This document shows positions 43,377 to 56,569 of a DNA stretch of 64,000 nucleotides, in pieces. The stretch is from Pezicula radicicola. Taxonomy: Eukaryota > Ascomycota > Leotiomycetes > Helotiales > Dermateaceae. The stretch spans positions 310,001 through 374,000 of the forward strand of contig PDUO01000008.1 of NCBI GenBank assembly GCA_003008705.1. The letters run 5' to 3'. The position numbers and the translations under genes are program-made. A model generated the notes under the pieces. It worked only from the letters and a program-made list of their open reading frames with translations, did not search any database and was not told the origin of the DNA. The stretch's first letter is position 1. Each line of letters opens with the position of its first letter.

Positions 43377-46165
43377 GGCCAATAAGACGTTTCGCATTGA
43401 CCAATTCGAATATTTGCGACTACGGCGTAACATTTAGACTAGATAATATAGCTAAATTTAAATTATTAAAAGCTAAATAATACTTTAATAATTAAGGTAT
43501 TATAGTCGAATATACTAGTCCTTATACCTTTATATAGAATAGTATAAATAAAAGACTAAATCTATTTATTATAGAAAGGATTATAGCCTTTTATAAATAA
43601 AAATCTATCCCTCTAAAGCTATAGCGCTATATAGTATAGTCTATAGTATATATAAAAAATCATACTTATAATTCTATTATAAATAAAACTCCCTATAAAG
43701 CTATTATAAATAAAACTCCCTATAAAGCTATTATAAATACTAAGCCTAATATAAACTATATTAGAATATTAGGATCTCTTTCTTACTTATACTCTATAAT
43801 ATAAGAAGGCCCCTCCTAGGTCTAAAGGAGGTAGACTAGCTAATAAAGCTAATAAAGGTATCTTAGTAGGCTTCAAGTCTTCTAATAATTATCTAGTCTA
43901 TATTCCTATATTAAATAGGGTTATTAGTTCTAGAGATATAGTAATTAAAGAAGATTTAATTTATAAAGATGATTTTAATATAGATTAAGATAATTATTCT
44001 ATTCCTTCTATTATAGATAATATAGATAACTCTATAAGTTCTTCTTATACTAGTAATAATACTAGTAATACTAGTAATATAGAAGAAGAAAAAGAAGAAG
44101 AAAGTTAAGAACTAAGTAAAGACGAATTATTCTATAGTTTACTACCTTCTCCGGTACTAGCGGCCGATCCTATAAGGCTAAATAGGCCTATAAATAGATC
44201 TATTATAGACAACGATACTAGTCTAGATAAACTAGATCCCGAATACATCTCTACCCCTAAGAAATTAAATATAGATTTACAGGGCCTAAATATACTAAAG
44301 AGCCCTAAAGCTATAAAAGGCCTTAGTAAAGTTAGAAACTTCCCTTATAGGCTAGCTTTAATAGCTTATTTAGTATCTTTAAATAGGGGGAATAATAATT
44401 TTAATAACTTTTATAATATACTAGTCTATAATACTATATTAGAGTCTAAAAAAGAAGATTTAAATTATAAACTTAACTCTAATTAATAAGTTATATAAGA
44501 TTATAACTCTATATAAAAAGTTATAATTAAAAAGTTATAGAATTTTATATTTAAAGATTCTAAGACTTATAATAAAGCTATTAATAGCCCTTATAATAAA
44601 TATTAGACTAAAGCTATATATAATAAACACGATTCCCTAAATATATAATATACTTAGGAAGAGGTAGATAGTACTAAAATACCTAATTATAAACTACTAA
44701 AAACTAGATAGGTTTATAAAACTAGGGAACTACCTAATAACTATATAGAGTTTAAAGCTAGATTTATAGCTAAAGGATTGGAACAATTATATAGTCTAGA
44801 CTATATAGATACCTTTACTAATATTATTAAATAAATAACTTAGAAAATAGTCTTTATACTAGTTATATTATATAATTAGTATATATATAAAATAGATATA
44901 ATTTCTACCTTTATATAAAGTAATATAGACCTACCTATATACTTAAAATAAGCCTTAGGATTTATTAAGGATTCTAATATAATACTTAAATTAAATAAGG
45001 TACTATATAGCTTAAAGTAATTAGCTAGACTATAGTTTTTAACTCTTATAGATATACTAGTTAATAAATTAGGCTTCAAATCCCTATTAGCTAAGAACTA
45101 TATATTTATAAAAGATAATATAATACTATATATCTTTATAGATAATATAGCTATTATAAGCCCTAGTATAAACTCTATTAATAGCTTCTACAATACTATA
45201 GAGAAATACTTTAAAATTAAAAGACTAGGGCCTATAGTTGACTACTTAGGAATAGAAATAAAGAGAACTAGTACTATACTAAAATTAAAATAAACTAAAT
45301 ATATATAAAAGGTACTAGTAAAATTTAATTTACTAGAAAGTAGTATAGTTAATACTCCTTTAGATCTAAAGGTTATATTAGAACCTAATAAAGGATAAGC
45401 CTCTAAAATAAAGATTAAATATTATTAAAGTATTATAGGCTCTTTATTATATTTAGCTTTAGCTACTAGGATAGATATAGTAGCTAGTATTAGTAAATTA
45501 TCTAGATTTCTATTTAATCTTAATAATATATATATAAAATATATAAATAGGGTATTTAGATACCTAAAAGGCTCTATAGACTTAGGAATTACTTATTCTA
45601 ATAATAAAGAAAATAGCTCTTTATTAAGCTATTATAATTCTAACTATATAGGTAATATAGCTACTAGAAAATCTACTAGTACCTATATATTCTTTTTAGC
45701 TAGTAGCCTGATTTCTTAGAAATCTAAATTATAATCTATAATAGTATAAAGTACTATAGAAGCTAAATATATAGCTATTACTAGTATTATTAAAGAGGTA
45801 GTCTATATAGAGTAAATTCTAATAGAATTAGGCTATTTTAAATAGACTAAATTACCTCTATATATAGATAATAATAGTACCTTATTACTAGCTAATAACC
45901 CTGCTTTTTATAAAAGAACTAAATATATAGTAGTAAAATACTATTATAGTAGAGACCTAGTAGAAAAAGGAATTATAGACCTATTATATATTCCTTCTAA
46001 AGAGTAAAAGGTAGATAGCCTAACTAAGCTATTAAATAGAGTTAAGTTTATATACTTTCTAACTCTAATAGGCTTTAATTAGTACTATTATTTATATTAT
46101 ATATATATATATAGTACTAAAAGCTCTTTATCTCTTAGTTTATTATAGTACTTATTAAGAGGGTA

Positions 46166-46877
46166 TATTATATTATATAATATAATTATATACTATAAAT
46201 ACCCTATAGCTATAGTAACCTTTAGTAGTTATAAAAGCTCTATAATAACATTTACTACTTTCATGTATAACTCCGGCTATACTAGTTATATAACCTTAGT
46301 GTCTATATTATATACTTCCCTATTATGAATAGTATATATAGGAAGCTAAACTAGCTGAATTGAATAGATAGGGAAGGAGAAAACTAAACTAGTAGTTTTC
46401 TAGTTATAAACTAGTTTTTAGTTCATAAGGAAAGACTACTTATTTAAGCAGGAATAGTAAGGTCTAATTAAGTAGACTAAATAAGGCAATTTATATAAAC
46501 TACCTATTAGGATAGTCTATACAACTATATACTTATAATATATATTTTATTTTATTTTATATTATATTATTTTATTAGTGTTTTATAAGTAAAGTAAAGC
46601 CTTCCTAACTTAGTAGTTTATATAAACTAGTCTATACTAAATATAGTAGTCTTTACGACTAGCCTTTTTTATATAGATAGCCTCTCTTTCTTAGTAGATA
46701 GATAACTTCGAATTCAAGTCTTTAGTTCTATATATTATTATTGCCTCTTATCTGTCTATTATAACTCTGTTCGACGCACCTCCTACTACCCTATATTTAT
46801 AGTGTACTTTAGGCTGTGCCTACCCTTCCTACCTACCTACCCTATTTCACCCTATACTTATAGTATATAACCTGATA
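46166..46877 (+). repeat. 3' LTR of copia-1
   Basis: About 712 bp homologous to the solo LTR at 37719, starting TATTATATTATATAATAT (TGTTGTATT.. with G-to-A changes) directly after the purine tract and ending AACCTGATA. It is moderately RIP-mutated. It abuts the inverted repeat copy at 46878, which it truncates. Confidence 0.7.
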
Positions 46878-47616
46878 ATATCTAAGGAACTACTAGTCCT
46901 ATTTTGGTAATTCTTAGTATTATATAGTCTCTATATCTAATATAAGTATATATAGGTCTTAGTTTAATTTTATAGCTTATATAGAGCTTATAATAAATAG
47001 ATTTATAATAAGAAGTTTATAAACTTCTTTAAACCTAAGAATTAAGTATAGTTTATAAAACTTAATTAATTAATTTAATATCTAAGGAACTTATAAACCT
47101 ATTTAAGTAATTTTAATTATTATAAGACTATTATACTATAGACTACTATATTCTTATAGATTTCTCTTCTTAGTTTTATTAATAAACTAACTATAAGACT
47201 TATTAAAACTTAAAATTTAAATCTTTTATAATATAATATAATTAAGTTTTAAATTATATAATTAAATTTACTTAGCTTATAGCTCTATAAATATTAATAC
47301 TAAAAAAGATCTAATATAAGATTTAGAGTTCTTAGTAAAACTTACCCTTAGGGGACTATTATAATATATATAAGGCTAGTACCTTAGAAATAAAATCTTC
47401 TAAGTACTTTTTTATATAGTTAACCCTTAAACTAATTATAATAGCTTAAGGTATTATAGATACTCTATAGAGAGTTAAACTAGGTTTAACCTAGTTTAAC
47501 CTTAGTTTAAAACTTATATAAACCCTATCTAAAGCTTATATAAACCCTAGTTTAACCCTAGTTTAAGCTAGGTTTAAGTACCCTACCTATTAGTATTATA
47601 GTACTCTTATAGTAGT
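46878..47616 (-). repeat. TIR repeat family, copy A (truncated, reverse)
   Basis: Reads on the minus strand as the repeat also present at 52810-53692 and 57340-58345. Its intact end is at 47616 (AGTAGT, preceded by TACCCTACCTATTAG). The other end is cut at the LTR at 46877. It is nearly identical to copy B over about 500 bp (for example CTTACCCTTAGGGGACTATT and TTAAACTAGGTTTAACCTAG). Confidence 0.65.
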
Positions 47617-50600
47617 ATCTAGAAGTAACTAAAGAAGGAAAATAATATTATTATTAATACTAAGAAAGATTTTAGTTAAATATAATTTCTACTTAGACTA
47701 TAATAGTTATACTTATCCTCCCTTCTAATATTATAAGAAGTACCTATATCTAAAACTAAAGATATTAAAAAAGTAAAAGAGTAGTAGAGGAGATTAAAAG
47801 ACTAAAAAGTAGAAGAAAAGAGATAATAAGAATAAGAATAATAAGGATATACTTATAGTTATTAATATAGTAATCTTCTTAAAACTAATACTTAAAAAGG
47901 AGCTAGATTAGTATATATTAGTAATAATTACTTATATTATAGAAGCTTAGATTATAGATACTAGATATACTAAATATTATACTAGTAACCTTAAGTAGTT
48001 TATTAATATTATTATAAGGAGGTAAGATAGGATAGTAGATAGTATTAATAACTCTATAGTCTAGTTTAAAGACTAAGGTATAGTTTAGATTCTAACTATT
48101 ATTAAGAGGAAGGTCTTCTTAGACCTATCTAATATTAATTACTATCTAACTGTTAGGAACTTTGATCTTATCTATATCTTTTAATTATAAGAATATTTAT
48201 TTTAGAATCTAAAATATTATTTTTATAATATTAAAAAAATAAAGTTTATTTCTCTTAGATATACTAAAACCTATATCTAGTTAATTATCCTCTATAAGTT
48301 AACTCTAACCTTATAATTAAGTTATCTATCTAGTCTATAGTATAACCTTTAGATATATAATATAGTATAATTAATAGAGATATATCTCTTAAGATACTAT
48401 CTAATAACTACTAGGAGTAGTAAAAGATATTAACTTAAATAAGAAAATCCCAGAGTTATATTATTATAACCTATACCTCTATAGTTAAATAATAAAATTA
48501 TATTATAAAGATTATATCTACTTTAGCTCTTATAGAATTAATTTACTTAGATATATATAGTTTACTCCTAGTTTAAGGTTTTAATAAATCTTAGTACTTT
48601 ATTTTATTCTTTAATAACTATACTAAGTATAGAGAAATATACTTTATTAAAAGTAAGATAGAAATTATAATCTACTTTAAGTAGTTTTAAGAAATATATA
48701 AATAACTAGATTAGAAAATTTATTAATTATAAGATAATAATAGTAGAGAATATATTAATAAGAAATTTTAGTTTTATCTTATAAAGACTAATATTAAATA
48801 AGAACTAATAATTCTAGATAATCTAGAAATAAATAAAACTACTAAAAGGTAAGAGAGGATAATTTAGTCTAAAGCTAAACCTATATTATAAGTTACTAGA
48901 CTAGCTCTATAGATATAACCTAAGGTAATTTATACTATTATTTATCTTTACTAATAGACCCCTTACTCTATAGTTAAGTTTTAGACCCTTTATAAAATAT
49001 ATAATAAATATAAACTAGAGGGTAAATATATTTAAATATATAGATCTCTCCTCTATAATATTACTATTAAAAAGCTAAAGAAAATAACTAAAAAGTTTAT
49101 TTTTAAAAAGCTAGTAAGATATAAAGGGAATTATATTTATTATATCTTAACTAATATTAGAAAAGTTATTTAAGGAGTTAATATCTATATTATTAAAATA
49201 AACTATAGATAAATTTAGAATAATATAGATTTATCTCTAATATTTATAAAACCTATAGTAGCCCTAACCCTAGTAAAGTAGAAATATAATAATAGTTCTA
49301 GTAATAAAGCTAGTAAAACTAAATAAGAAGATCTTTTAAAACCCTATAAAGTAGTTTAGCCCTCTCTATATAAAACCCTAGCCCTAAGATACTAATAGAG
49401 TCTATATCTAGCCTTTATATAAACTAATCCTAGTCTTTTACTTACCCCCTCTCTTATAACTTAGTTAATATCCTAGTTACCTAGTTATTTATATTATTAT
49501 TTCTAGAATATTTATAACTAGCCTCTCTAATACCCTCTAGCTCTAATATAGATATTAATATATTATAATTTACTCTATCTATTACCTCTAAGTAGTACCC
49601 TAAACTATATTATACCTTATCTTCCTTAGACCTACTATCCCTTACTTATCTTACCCTATTATATATTACCTCTCTAAACTATATATATCTAATAGCTTTC
49701 CTTATAGAAGTAGATCTATATAAACTCTATAAGTTAAAAATACTTAAGGAAATTATATAGAGCTCTTATTAAAAATAATAAGAGACTATAATATAAGATA
49801 AGTATAACTTGCTTATTAGTAATAATACCTAGATTATATTTATAGTTCTAAAGACTAGATAACTACTAAATAGGAAATAAATTTTTAAGATTAAATATAA
49901 GGTAAATAGAGAGATTCTTTATTTTAAAACTAGATAGATTATCTAAGATTATTAGTAATAAGAAGATCTTAACTTTAATAAGATATTTACCTCTATTATA
50001 AAACTAATAAGCTATAAGGTCCTTTTTACCTTTATAGTATTAATAGATTAAGAAATTAAATAGATAAATATAAAAACTACTTTTCTCTATAAAATAGTTA
50101 ATAAGGATATCTATATAAATCTTCTAATTAGTTATAGAATTATAGATATATATAAACTAAATAAAGCCCTTTATAAACTAAAATAATCTCTATATATCTA
50201 GTATAATATATTATCTAACTTCCTTAGTATACTTAGTTTTAAGTTATTAGATACTAATTCTAGTATATTTATCTATAAAGGCATTATTATTACTATCTAT
50301 ATAAATAACCTACTTATTATTAGTACTTCTAAAGCTAAGATCTAAGAAGTTAAGAATAAGCTTAGTATCTAGTTTTATATAACTAACCTTAGATTATATT
50401 ACTTTTATCTTAGTATAAAGGTTATATAAGATTATCTCTAATACCTCCTTTACCTTAGTTAAGAGGTATACCTTTAAAAAGTTCTTTTTAATTTTAGTCT
50501 CTAAAATATAAACCTTATATTAACTCTTATAGAAACTAGTACTAAGTTTATCTCTATTAACCTAGAGTATTAAATTAAATAATCTCTAACTTATACCTAC

Positions 50601-52809
50601 TAATTAGTAGTAGGATTACTAATATATACTATATTTAGTACTAGTTTTCTAAGAGTCCCTTACTCTATTTATTAGTTATATAGACTTAGATTAGACTAGA
50701 GATTATAATATATAATAATTAATATCTAGATATATTTTTAGCCTTAGTAATACAACTATTAGCTAGTCCTTAAAATAATAATTAATAGTATCTCTATTTA
50801 CTTCTAAGTTTAAATATATTAAATAACCCTAGATAACTAAAAAGGTAATTTAACTATAAGGCTTTCTTAAGTAGATTTACCCTAGTCTTAACTTTATAAA
50901 TAGTATAATTATTTTTAGAGATAACTAGGGTACTATTATATTAACTAAGAATCCTTAATTCTATACCTAGATAAAGTATATTAATATCTAGTACTATTTA
51001 CTTTATTTATAAAAAAGTAACTAAGGGTAAAGTAGACCTTTAATATATCCCTACTAAGAAATAAGTAACTAATAGCCTTATTAAACTATTATATTAGGAT
51101 AAGTTTATAATATTCTAATCTATAATTAGTATACTTTAAGGGCTCTTTATTCTTACTCTAAGTAGAGAGATACTATAGAGTCTTATACTAAGAGTATAGT
51201 TATTATATCTCTACTTCTAGGTCTATACTTATTACTCTAGCCTTATATAATAACTTACTTCTAGATAGTACTATAGCTCTATATTTTTCCTCTTAGTAAT
51301 CTATAGATTATTTTATTACTTTTTAATAAAGTCTATATTTAACTTAGATAAACCCTAGTTAAAGGTTAGAACTACTATCTATAAAGGAATAACTTATCTA
51401 CTCTACCTTATCTATATAAATTACTCTATAAACCTCTTATAACTTATATTAAAATCTTAATGCTATCTATACTTACCTTTATAAACTTAAAGTACCTTAA
51501 CTACTATCTTTTAATTAAACTTACCCTCTAATAATATAATAAAGTATATATCTCTTCTTAATAACCTAAATACCTCTAAAGAAGTACTTAAGCTAGTAGA
51601 AAGTATTCTAGATAGTTTCTAACTTAAGCCTAAGGCTATAACTAAAGAAATAACTTAGACTCTAAAGAGAATTATAATCTATAGTTCTAAAGTACTATAT
51701 CTAAGTATTAGACTCTTTATAAATCTAGTTAGTTTTATTAATAAATAAGTAAGAATAACTATATTTAATAGATATAAGACTTAGAGTAAGTATATTTAAG
51801 GAATTTATAAGTATAACAATAAATAGTATAAGGTATAAGACTAGACTATTTATTATATAGACTAAGACCTAGATTAAGAAATTAATTAAAGAGTATTATA
51901 ATTAATAGTATACTTAGGGAGTTCTTCTACTTAGAATAATATAAGGAAAAGTCTTTATTATTTAGAATCTAGATAACTATAATTTATATCTATATAAAAA
52001 AGTAGTTAGGAAATAAACCTTACTTAGTATATAATAAAACCTTATTAAATAATTACTAAGATAAAATAAAGGAGGGTATAAGTTTTAAAGTATATAGATT
52101 AGTAGTTATAGAAATTGTATAAATAACTACCTTACTCTATTATTAAACTAGGTTAATTAATATATATAGATATATTAGAGATTAGTCCTACTATTAAATA
52201 TTAGAGGAGATACTTTAGAAAAATAATTTCTAATATTTAGTTTTACTTAAGTAACTTTATAATAGGTTATATAGCTAGTTTATATATAGTATTATTCTTC
52301 CTTAGTTTATCTTCTTTTTCCTACTGGGTTTTTTAAAGGCTAAAGATTTATTAAAGGTAGTCTAGCTTCTATAAGAGTTAATTATATAAGAGTTTCTTTA
52401 TATAACTATTACCTAAGTAGGAGTATTAGAAGTATATTATATAATATATATATTATATAATATTAGGCTTCTAGCTATCCTCTTTTTATATATAAAGGAG
52501 ATATACCTCTGTAACTAACTTAATATACTTAATATAAGACCTTATATTTATATATATATAGATTAATATATACTTAGGACCTTTAGATATTATTATTTNA
52601 ATAATATACTATTATAATTTAATTAGAATAATTAAGAAAGTAATAAATAAAATGTATAAGTTATATATAGAATAATAAGTAGTAAATATACTTAATATAT
52701 ATAATAGACAATAAATAACTACTATTTATAACCTACTATTAAACTTAATTATTCTAGTATAGAGAGAAGAGAATACTAGCTAGAATAGAAGCTAGGAAGG
52801 TCTATATAT
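47617..52809 (+). mobile_element. Second copia-type polyprotein relic (copia-2)
   Basis: Plus strand. Protease-like IIDTRYTKYYTSN (about 47940-47990) corresponds to the usual IIDSGCTKHMTSN with Cys to Tyr. Reverse transcriptase lies at about 49960-50420 (NFNKIFTSIIKLISYKVLF, ALYKLKQSLYI-like with stop, IYINNLLIISTSKAKI). RNase H-like frames run to about 51150. 51150-52809 is unassigned. All frames are riddled with TAG/TAA. No LTR pair was recognised; instead the element is bracketed by copies A and B of the TIR repeat in opposite orientation. An undetermined base is at 52599. Confidence 0.65.
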
Positions 52810-53692
52810 ACTACTTATACTATAGTACTAATAGGTAGGGTACTTAAACCTAGCTTAAACTAGAGTTAAACTAGGTTTAACCTAGTTTAACTCTCTATAG
52901 AGTATCTATAATACCTTAAGCTATTATAATTAGTTTAAGGGTTAACTATATAAAAAAGTACTTAGAAGATTTTATTTCTAAGGTACTAGCCTTATATATA
53001 TTATAATAGTCCCCTAAGGGTAAGTTTTACTAAGAACTCTAAATCTTATATTAGATCTTTTTTAGTATTAATATTTATAGAGCTATAAGCTAAGTAAATT
53101 TAATTATATAATTTAAAACTTAATTATATTATATTATAAAAGATTTAAATTTTAAGTTTTAATAAGTCTTATAGTTAGTTTATTAATAAAACTAAGAAGA
53201 GAAATCTATAAGAATATAGTAGTCTATAGTATAATAGTCTTATAATAATTAAAATTACTTAAATAGGTTTATAAGTTCCTTAGATATTAAATTAATTAAT
53301 TAAGTTTTATAAACTATACTTAATTCTTAGGTTTAAAGAAGATTATAAATAATTTAAAAATTAAAAATTAAATAATATTATAATAGCTTAAATAATAAGA
53401 CTATAAAGGTAAGTTAAGAAATATATAGTAGTTTATACTATAATAGTCTTATAATAATTAAAATTACTTAAATAGGACTAGTAGTTCCTAAGATATTAAA
53501 GGTTAAAGTTAAACCCTATAAGGCCCTATAGTTATAGGGGGCTTTATAGCTCTAAGGGTTAAAATAAGTTTAAATTACTAGGATCTACTCTAAACTACTA
53601 GAAGCTAGGCTTAATTATACTAGAATCTATTAAACTTATTTAAGCCTAGTTTAAACCTAGTTCAAGCGCCTATAGAAGGGCACCTAAGTAGT
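52810..53692 (+). repeat. TIR repeat family, copy B
   Basis: 883 bp from ACTACTTATACTATAGTACT..AATAGGTAGGGTACTTAAAC to AAGGGCACCTAAGTAGT. The ends form an imperfect inverted repeat (ACTACT...TTAAAC against its reverse complement). There is no coding capacity, consistent with a non-autonomous DNA transposon. It contains internal GGTTTAACCTAGTTTAAC palindromic blocks. Confidence 0.6.
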
Positions 53693-54923
53693 TAAAGGAG
53701 AAACTTATATTATTTAATTATTATATAGACCTTTTATATTATTTTATATAATATTAGTAAAGTTATATTACTAGGAAGATAAACCCTAAGATAATTAATT
53801 TAATTTACTAAGTAAGAGAAATTAAGAATATTATATTAATAAAACTACTTATAAACCTATTTATAAAACCTTCTAAATTACTTTAACTAAAATACCTAAA
53901 AGTAAAATACCTAAAACTAATAAAATACCTTAAACTAAAATACTTAGAATAGAAATATCTAGAGCTAAAATACCTTAAGCTAATAAACTATAAATTACTC
54001 TAGAACTACTATAATAAGACTAAGGCTACTTATATAAATACTTACTAATAATAGTAATAGTAAATATCTTAGTATTCCTCTAAGAAGATAATAATATTAA
54101 TAATCTATTAATTAAATTAAATAAACCTTAGTTTACTATATTCTATTATAAGGAAATTAATAGATTACTTAAAAAAAGAGTATTTAAAATTACTAAACTT
54201 ATAGATATTCTACTATTAATATAGATATTTAATTCTTAATTTATAGATAAAGTTAAATAAAAGAGAACTATATAAGCTTTTAAAAAGTCTAGACTAGTTA
54301 TCTAAGTCTATAATAATACTAGGAAGGAGGAGGTTTTAATATAATTACTAATTATCTAAAGAGTTAATTAATATCTAATCCTTTATATTATAACTATAAT
54401 AAGTAATAAGGGTATTAGTCTTTATTTATAAGATATTTTATAAGTATATATTTAATTAATAATAGAACTAAACTATAATTTCTATATTTAACCTCTAAAA
54501 GAGCTCTAACTTAAACTTAGAATTAACTAGAATTATATACTAAAAGTTATTAAACTATTATATAGAGTTCTAGAAGTTAGAAACTACTAGTATAAGACCT
54601 ATTACTCTTATTATAGTATATAAATAGGTATAAAATAGTCTATATATAATATATACTTACTCTATAATAAATCTACTTAGTTTAGTATTATTACTTTATA
54701 GACTAATAATACTTTATTTCTAACTAATAATAACTTTATAACCCTAGAAGAAGATTAACTCTATAAAGTTAAATTTTTAACTAAGGAATAAGAGTAATTA
54801 ATAACTAAAAAACTACTTAAATTTAATAATAGTAAGTATTATTTAATTATTATTAGATTGAATTACTCTTATATAAGAATAATAATACTATAACCTTAGT
54901 ACTATTAAAGTCTCTAAAGCTAC

Positions 54924-56490
54924 TACAAAGGCGCGGGCAAAAAGTAACCGGACACCGGCCATTAGCAAGAAATCCTATAAACCCTACTTAAATTCTATAT
55001 TTTTCACGCCCGTACTATAAAATATAACTACTATACAGCCTAGATAGGCCCTTATACTTCTAATACTAGGAAAGCCTAATATTTAACTTATCGAGAGTAT
55101 AGGAAGTCTAGTAGAGAGGTAGTAAGGCTTTATAACCTCCTAAAATCGATAGCTATAGAGATATAGAAGTAGGTACTTAATATTAAGGAAGAGTACTATC
55201 TTAATAGCCTACTACCTCCTAAAATCGAGGACCTTATTATAATTAAAGAGAAGATTAGAAGGCCCTTAGCTTTATTAGTAGATAAAGTAGTAGAGATCTT
55301 TAAAACTTATATACTTAATAAAGTAAGTTACAAGAAATACTAGTACTATATTATAAAAGAGGTAGGTTTTACTACTTATTAAAGAACAATAGAAACCCGA
55401 CTTCGAGCCCTTAATTTAAACCGAATAAAACCTATAAAAAAGCTTACTTTAATAGATATATAGAAGGTACAGAGATATATAAGATTATATTATTAAGGAA
55501 GGATTAGGGATACAAGGAATAATTAAGGGTAATCTTCTCTAATAAAGCCTCTATTCTTATTAGAGAGTACTATAGGCTATAGAATTACTTATATATACTA
55601 GAAGAGTATTTTTATTAGGATATTATTAAGTATAAGTAAAATAACTACTTAGAGGCTATATTCTAGGGATACTTTATATATAACTATAAAGGCCCTTACT
55701 ATATCTATTATAAGGAAATACCTAAGTAGAAGGCTAACTATAAGGAACTTATTTAGAAGCTTAATAACAAGGAAATTAAGGCTAAAGTATATATATAATT
55801 CAATAAAGAATAAGCTAAATTATAAGCTAAATAGGATATAAAAGGATAAAAGAAGCTAGGTAAACTAGCCTTATAGGAGAACTATTAGAAGGAATATAAA
55901 TAGAAAAGAAATAGGAAGTATAAAGGAGGGATTAATAATATAAGATATACCTATAAATACCTTATTCTACTTCTTATTCCTTTCTACTATAAATATAACC
56001 TCTAGATCTATAAGTCTAATAAATTTAAGTATAATATTAGATACTTCTAATTTTAATAAGATAGTACTTTATCTTATACCTTATAATAAATAAATCGAAT
56101 CCTTAAAAAGGAAGGTATTTAGATCCTTAAATATATTAGTAATAGCCCTAATATAAATATAATTAAAAGTACTTAGATACCTATAAGAATTATAATTATA
56201 AAGGATTAGAATAGGCCTTATATAATATAATAGAGTAATAGGGTATAGTAGGGTAAGTAGGATAATCTTTATTAAGATTAAATATAGGCTTAGATTTATA
56301 GAATAGTAGTTATAAATAACTTAGTTATTAAGTATAAGGGAGATAATTATTTTTATAGGTAGTACTTCTATTCCTACTATATTTATATAGCAAAAGAAGT
56401 ATATTTGATATAAAAACCACTGATTTCTAGTAGGGTTATGATTTTCGCCTAATAGCCGGTGTCCGGTTACTTTTTACCCGTGCCTTCGTA
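54924..56490 (+). mobile_element. Tc1/mariner transposon, RIP-degraded, TA target duplication
   Basis: The element is 54926-56488 (1563 bp) with TA duplicated at 54924-54925 and 56489-56490. Terminal inverted repeats of about 60 bp include AAAAAGTAACCGGACACCGG at both ends. Plus-strand frames give a degraded transposase: a helix-turn-helix part, VIFSNKASILIRE (family V-W-SDE), QFQQDSTLSYTLQQINRIL (QDNAP.HT) and YIGNSPNINIIESTQIP (GNSPDLNPIE), i.e. the DDE/D catalytic triad of mariner-type enzymes. Many stops. The termini are much less mutated than the interior. Confidence 0.82.
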
Positions 56491-56569
56491 TATTAATAAG
56501 TTTAAGAGGTATAATATACTTAGTACTAACTCTTATTAAATAATATATAATCTAGAGAGTCTATAGAAA

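Larger units (their letters stand above)
40927..43436 (+). mobile_element. Ginger-like cut-and-paste DNA transposon, near intact, TSD TTTA
   Basis: The element is 40931-43432 (2502 bp), ending TGTTACG...CGTAACA, with about 60-bp imperfect terminal inverted repeats (TGTTACGACGCGTTCGCC left; TGTTACGCCGTAGTCGCA right, reversed). The 4-bp target duplication TTTA is exact (40927-40930 and 43433-43436). It carries one transposase gene of the retroviral-integrase type, as Ginger elements do, and no reverse transcriptase. It sits inside the integrase region of copia-1: the interrupted frame resumes after the TSD. Base composition is normal while the host element is RIP-saturated, so it arrived after the RIP episode. 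Subterminal palindromes lie near the right end. Confidence 0.87.
38430..46165 (+). mobile_element. Ty1/copia polyprotein relic (copia-1), interrupted by two insertions
   Basis: Plus strand: gag-like region (about 38970-40000, ending in Lys/Asn/Ser-rich sequence), protease region (about 40120-40200), GAG-pre-integrase (about 40500-40690), integrase (about 40780-40926, resuming at 43437 with DNIAKFKLL and VEYTSPYTF), reverse transcriptase (about 44700-45290: FKARFIAKGLEQLY, FIDNIAIISPS for the usual YVDD box, IVDYLGIEI), and RNase H (about 45560-46080: SSLLSYYNSNYIGNIATRKS, then DSLTKLLNRVKFI). Stops throughout are TAG/TAA at former Gln/Trp codons, with extreme AT bias. A short AGAGGG purine tract precedes the 3' LTR at 46166. 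The 5' LTR is not identifiable; the LTR at 37719 is a separate solo insertion. A Ginger-like element (40927-43436) and a 125-bp MITE (39337-39465) lie inside it. Confidence 0.82.

Noticed and set aside
37714..46877. Full copia-1 element with 37719 as its 5' LTR and 46166 as its 3' LTR
   Set aside because: The LTR at 37719 has its own exact CTCTT duplication immediately on both sides, so it is a solo LTR; the outer flanks of the pair do not match.
46878..53692. One giant TIR transposon with A and B as its ends
   Set aside because: The enclosed sequence is an ordinary copia polyprotein, and the same repeat occurs alone with both ends at 57340-58345; separate insertions are simpler.
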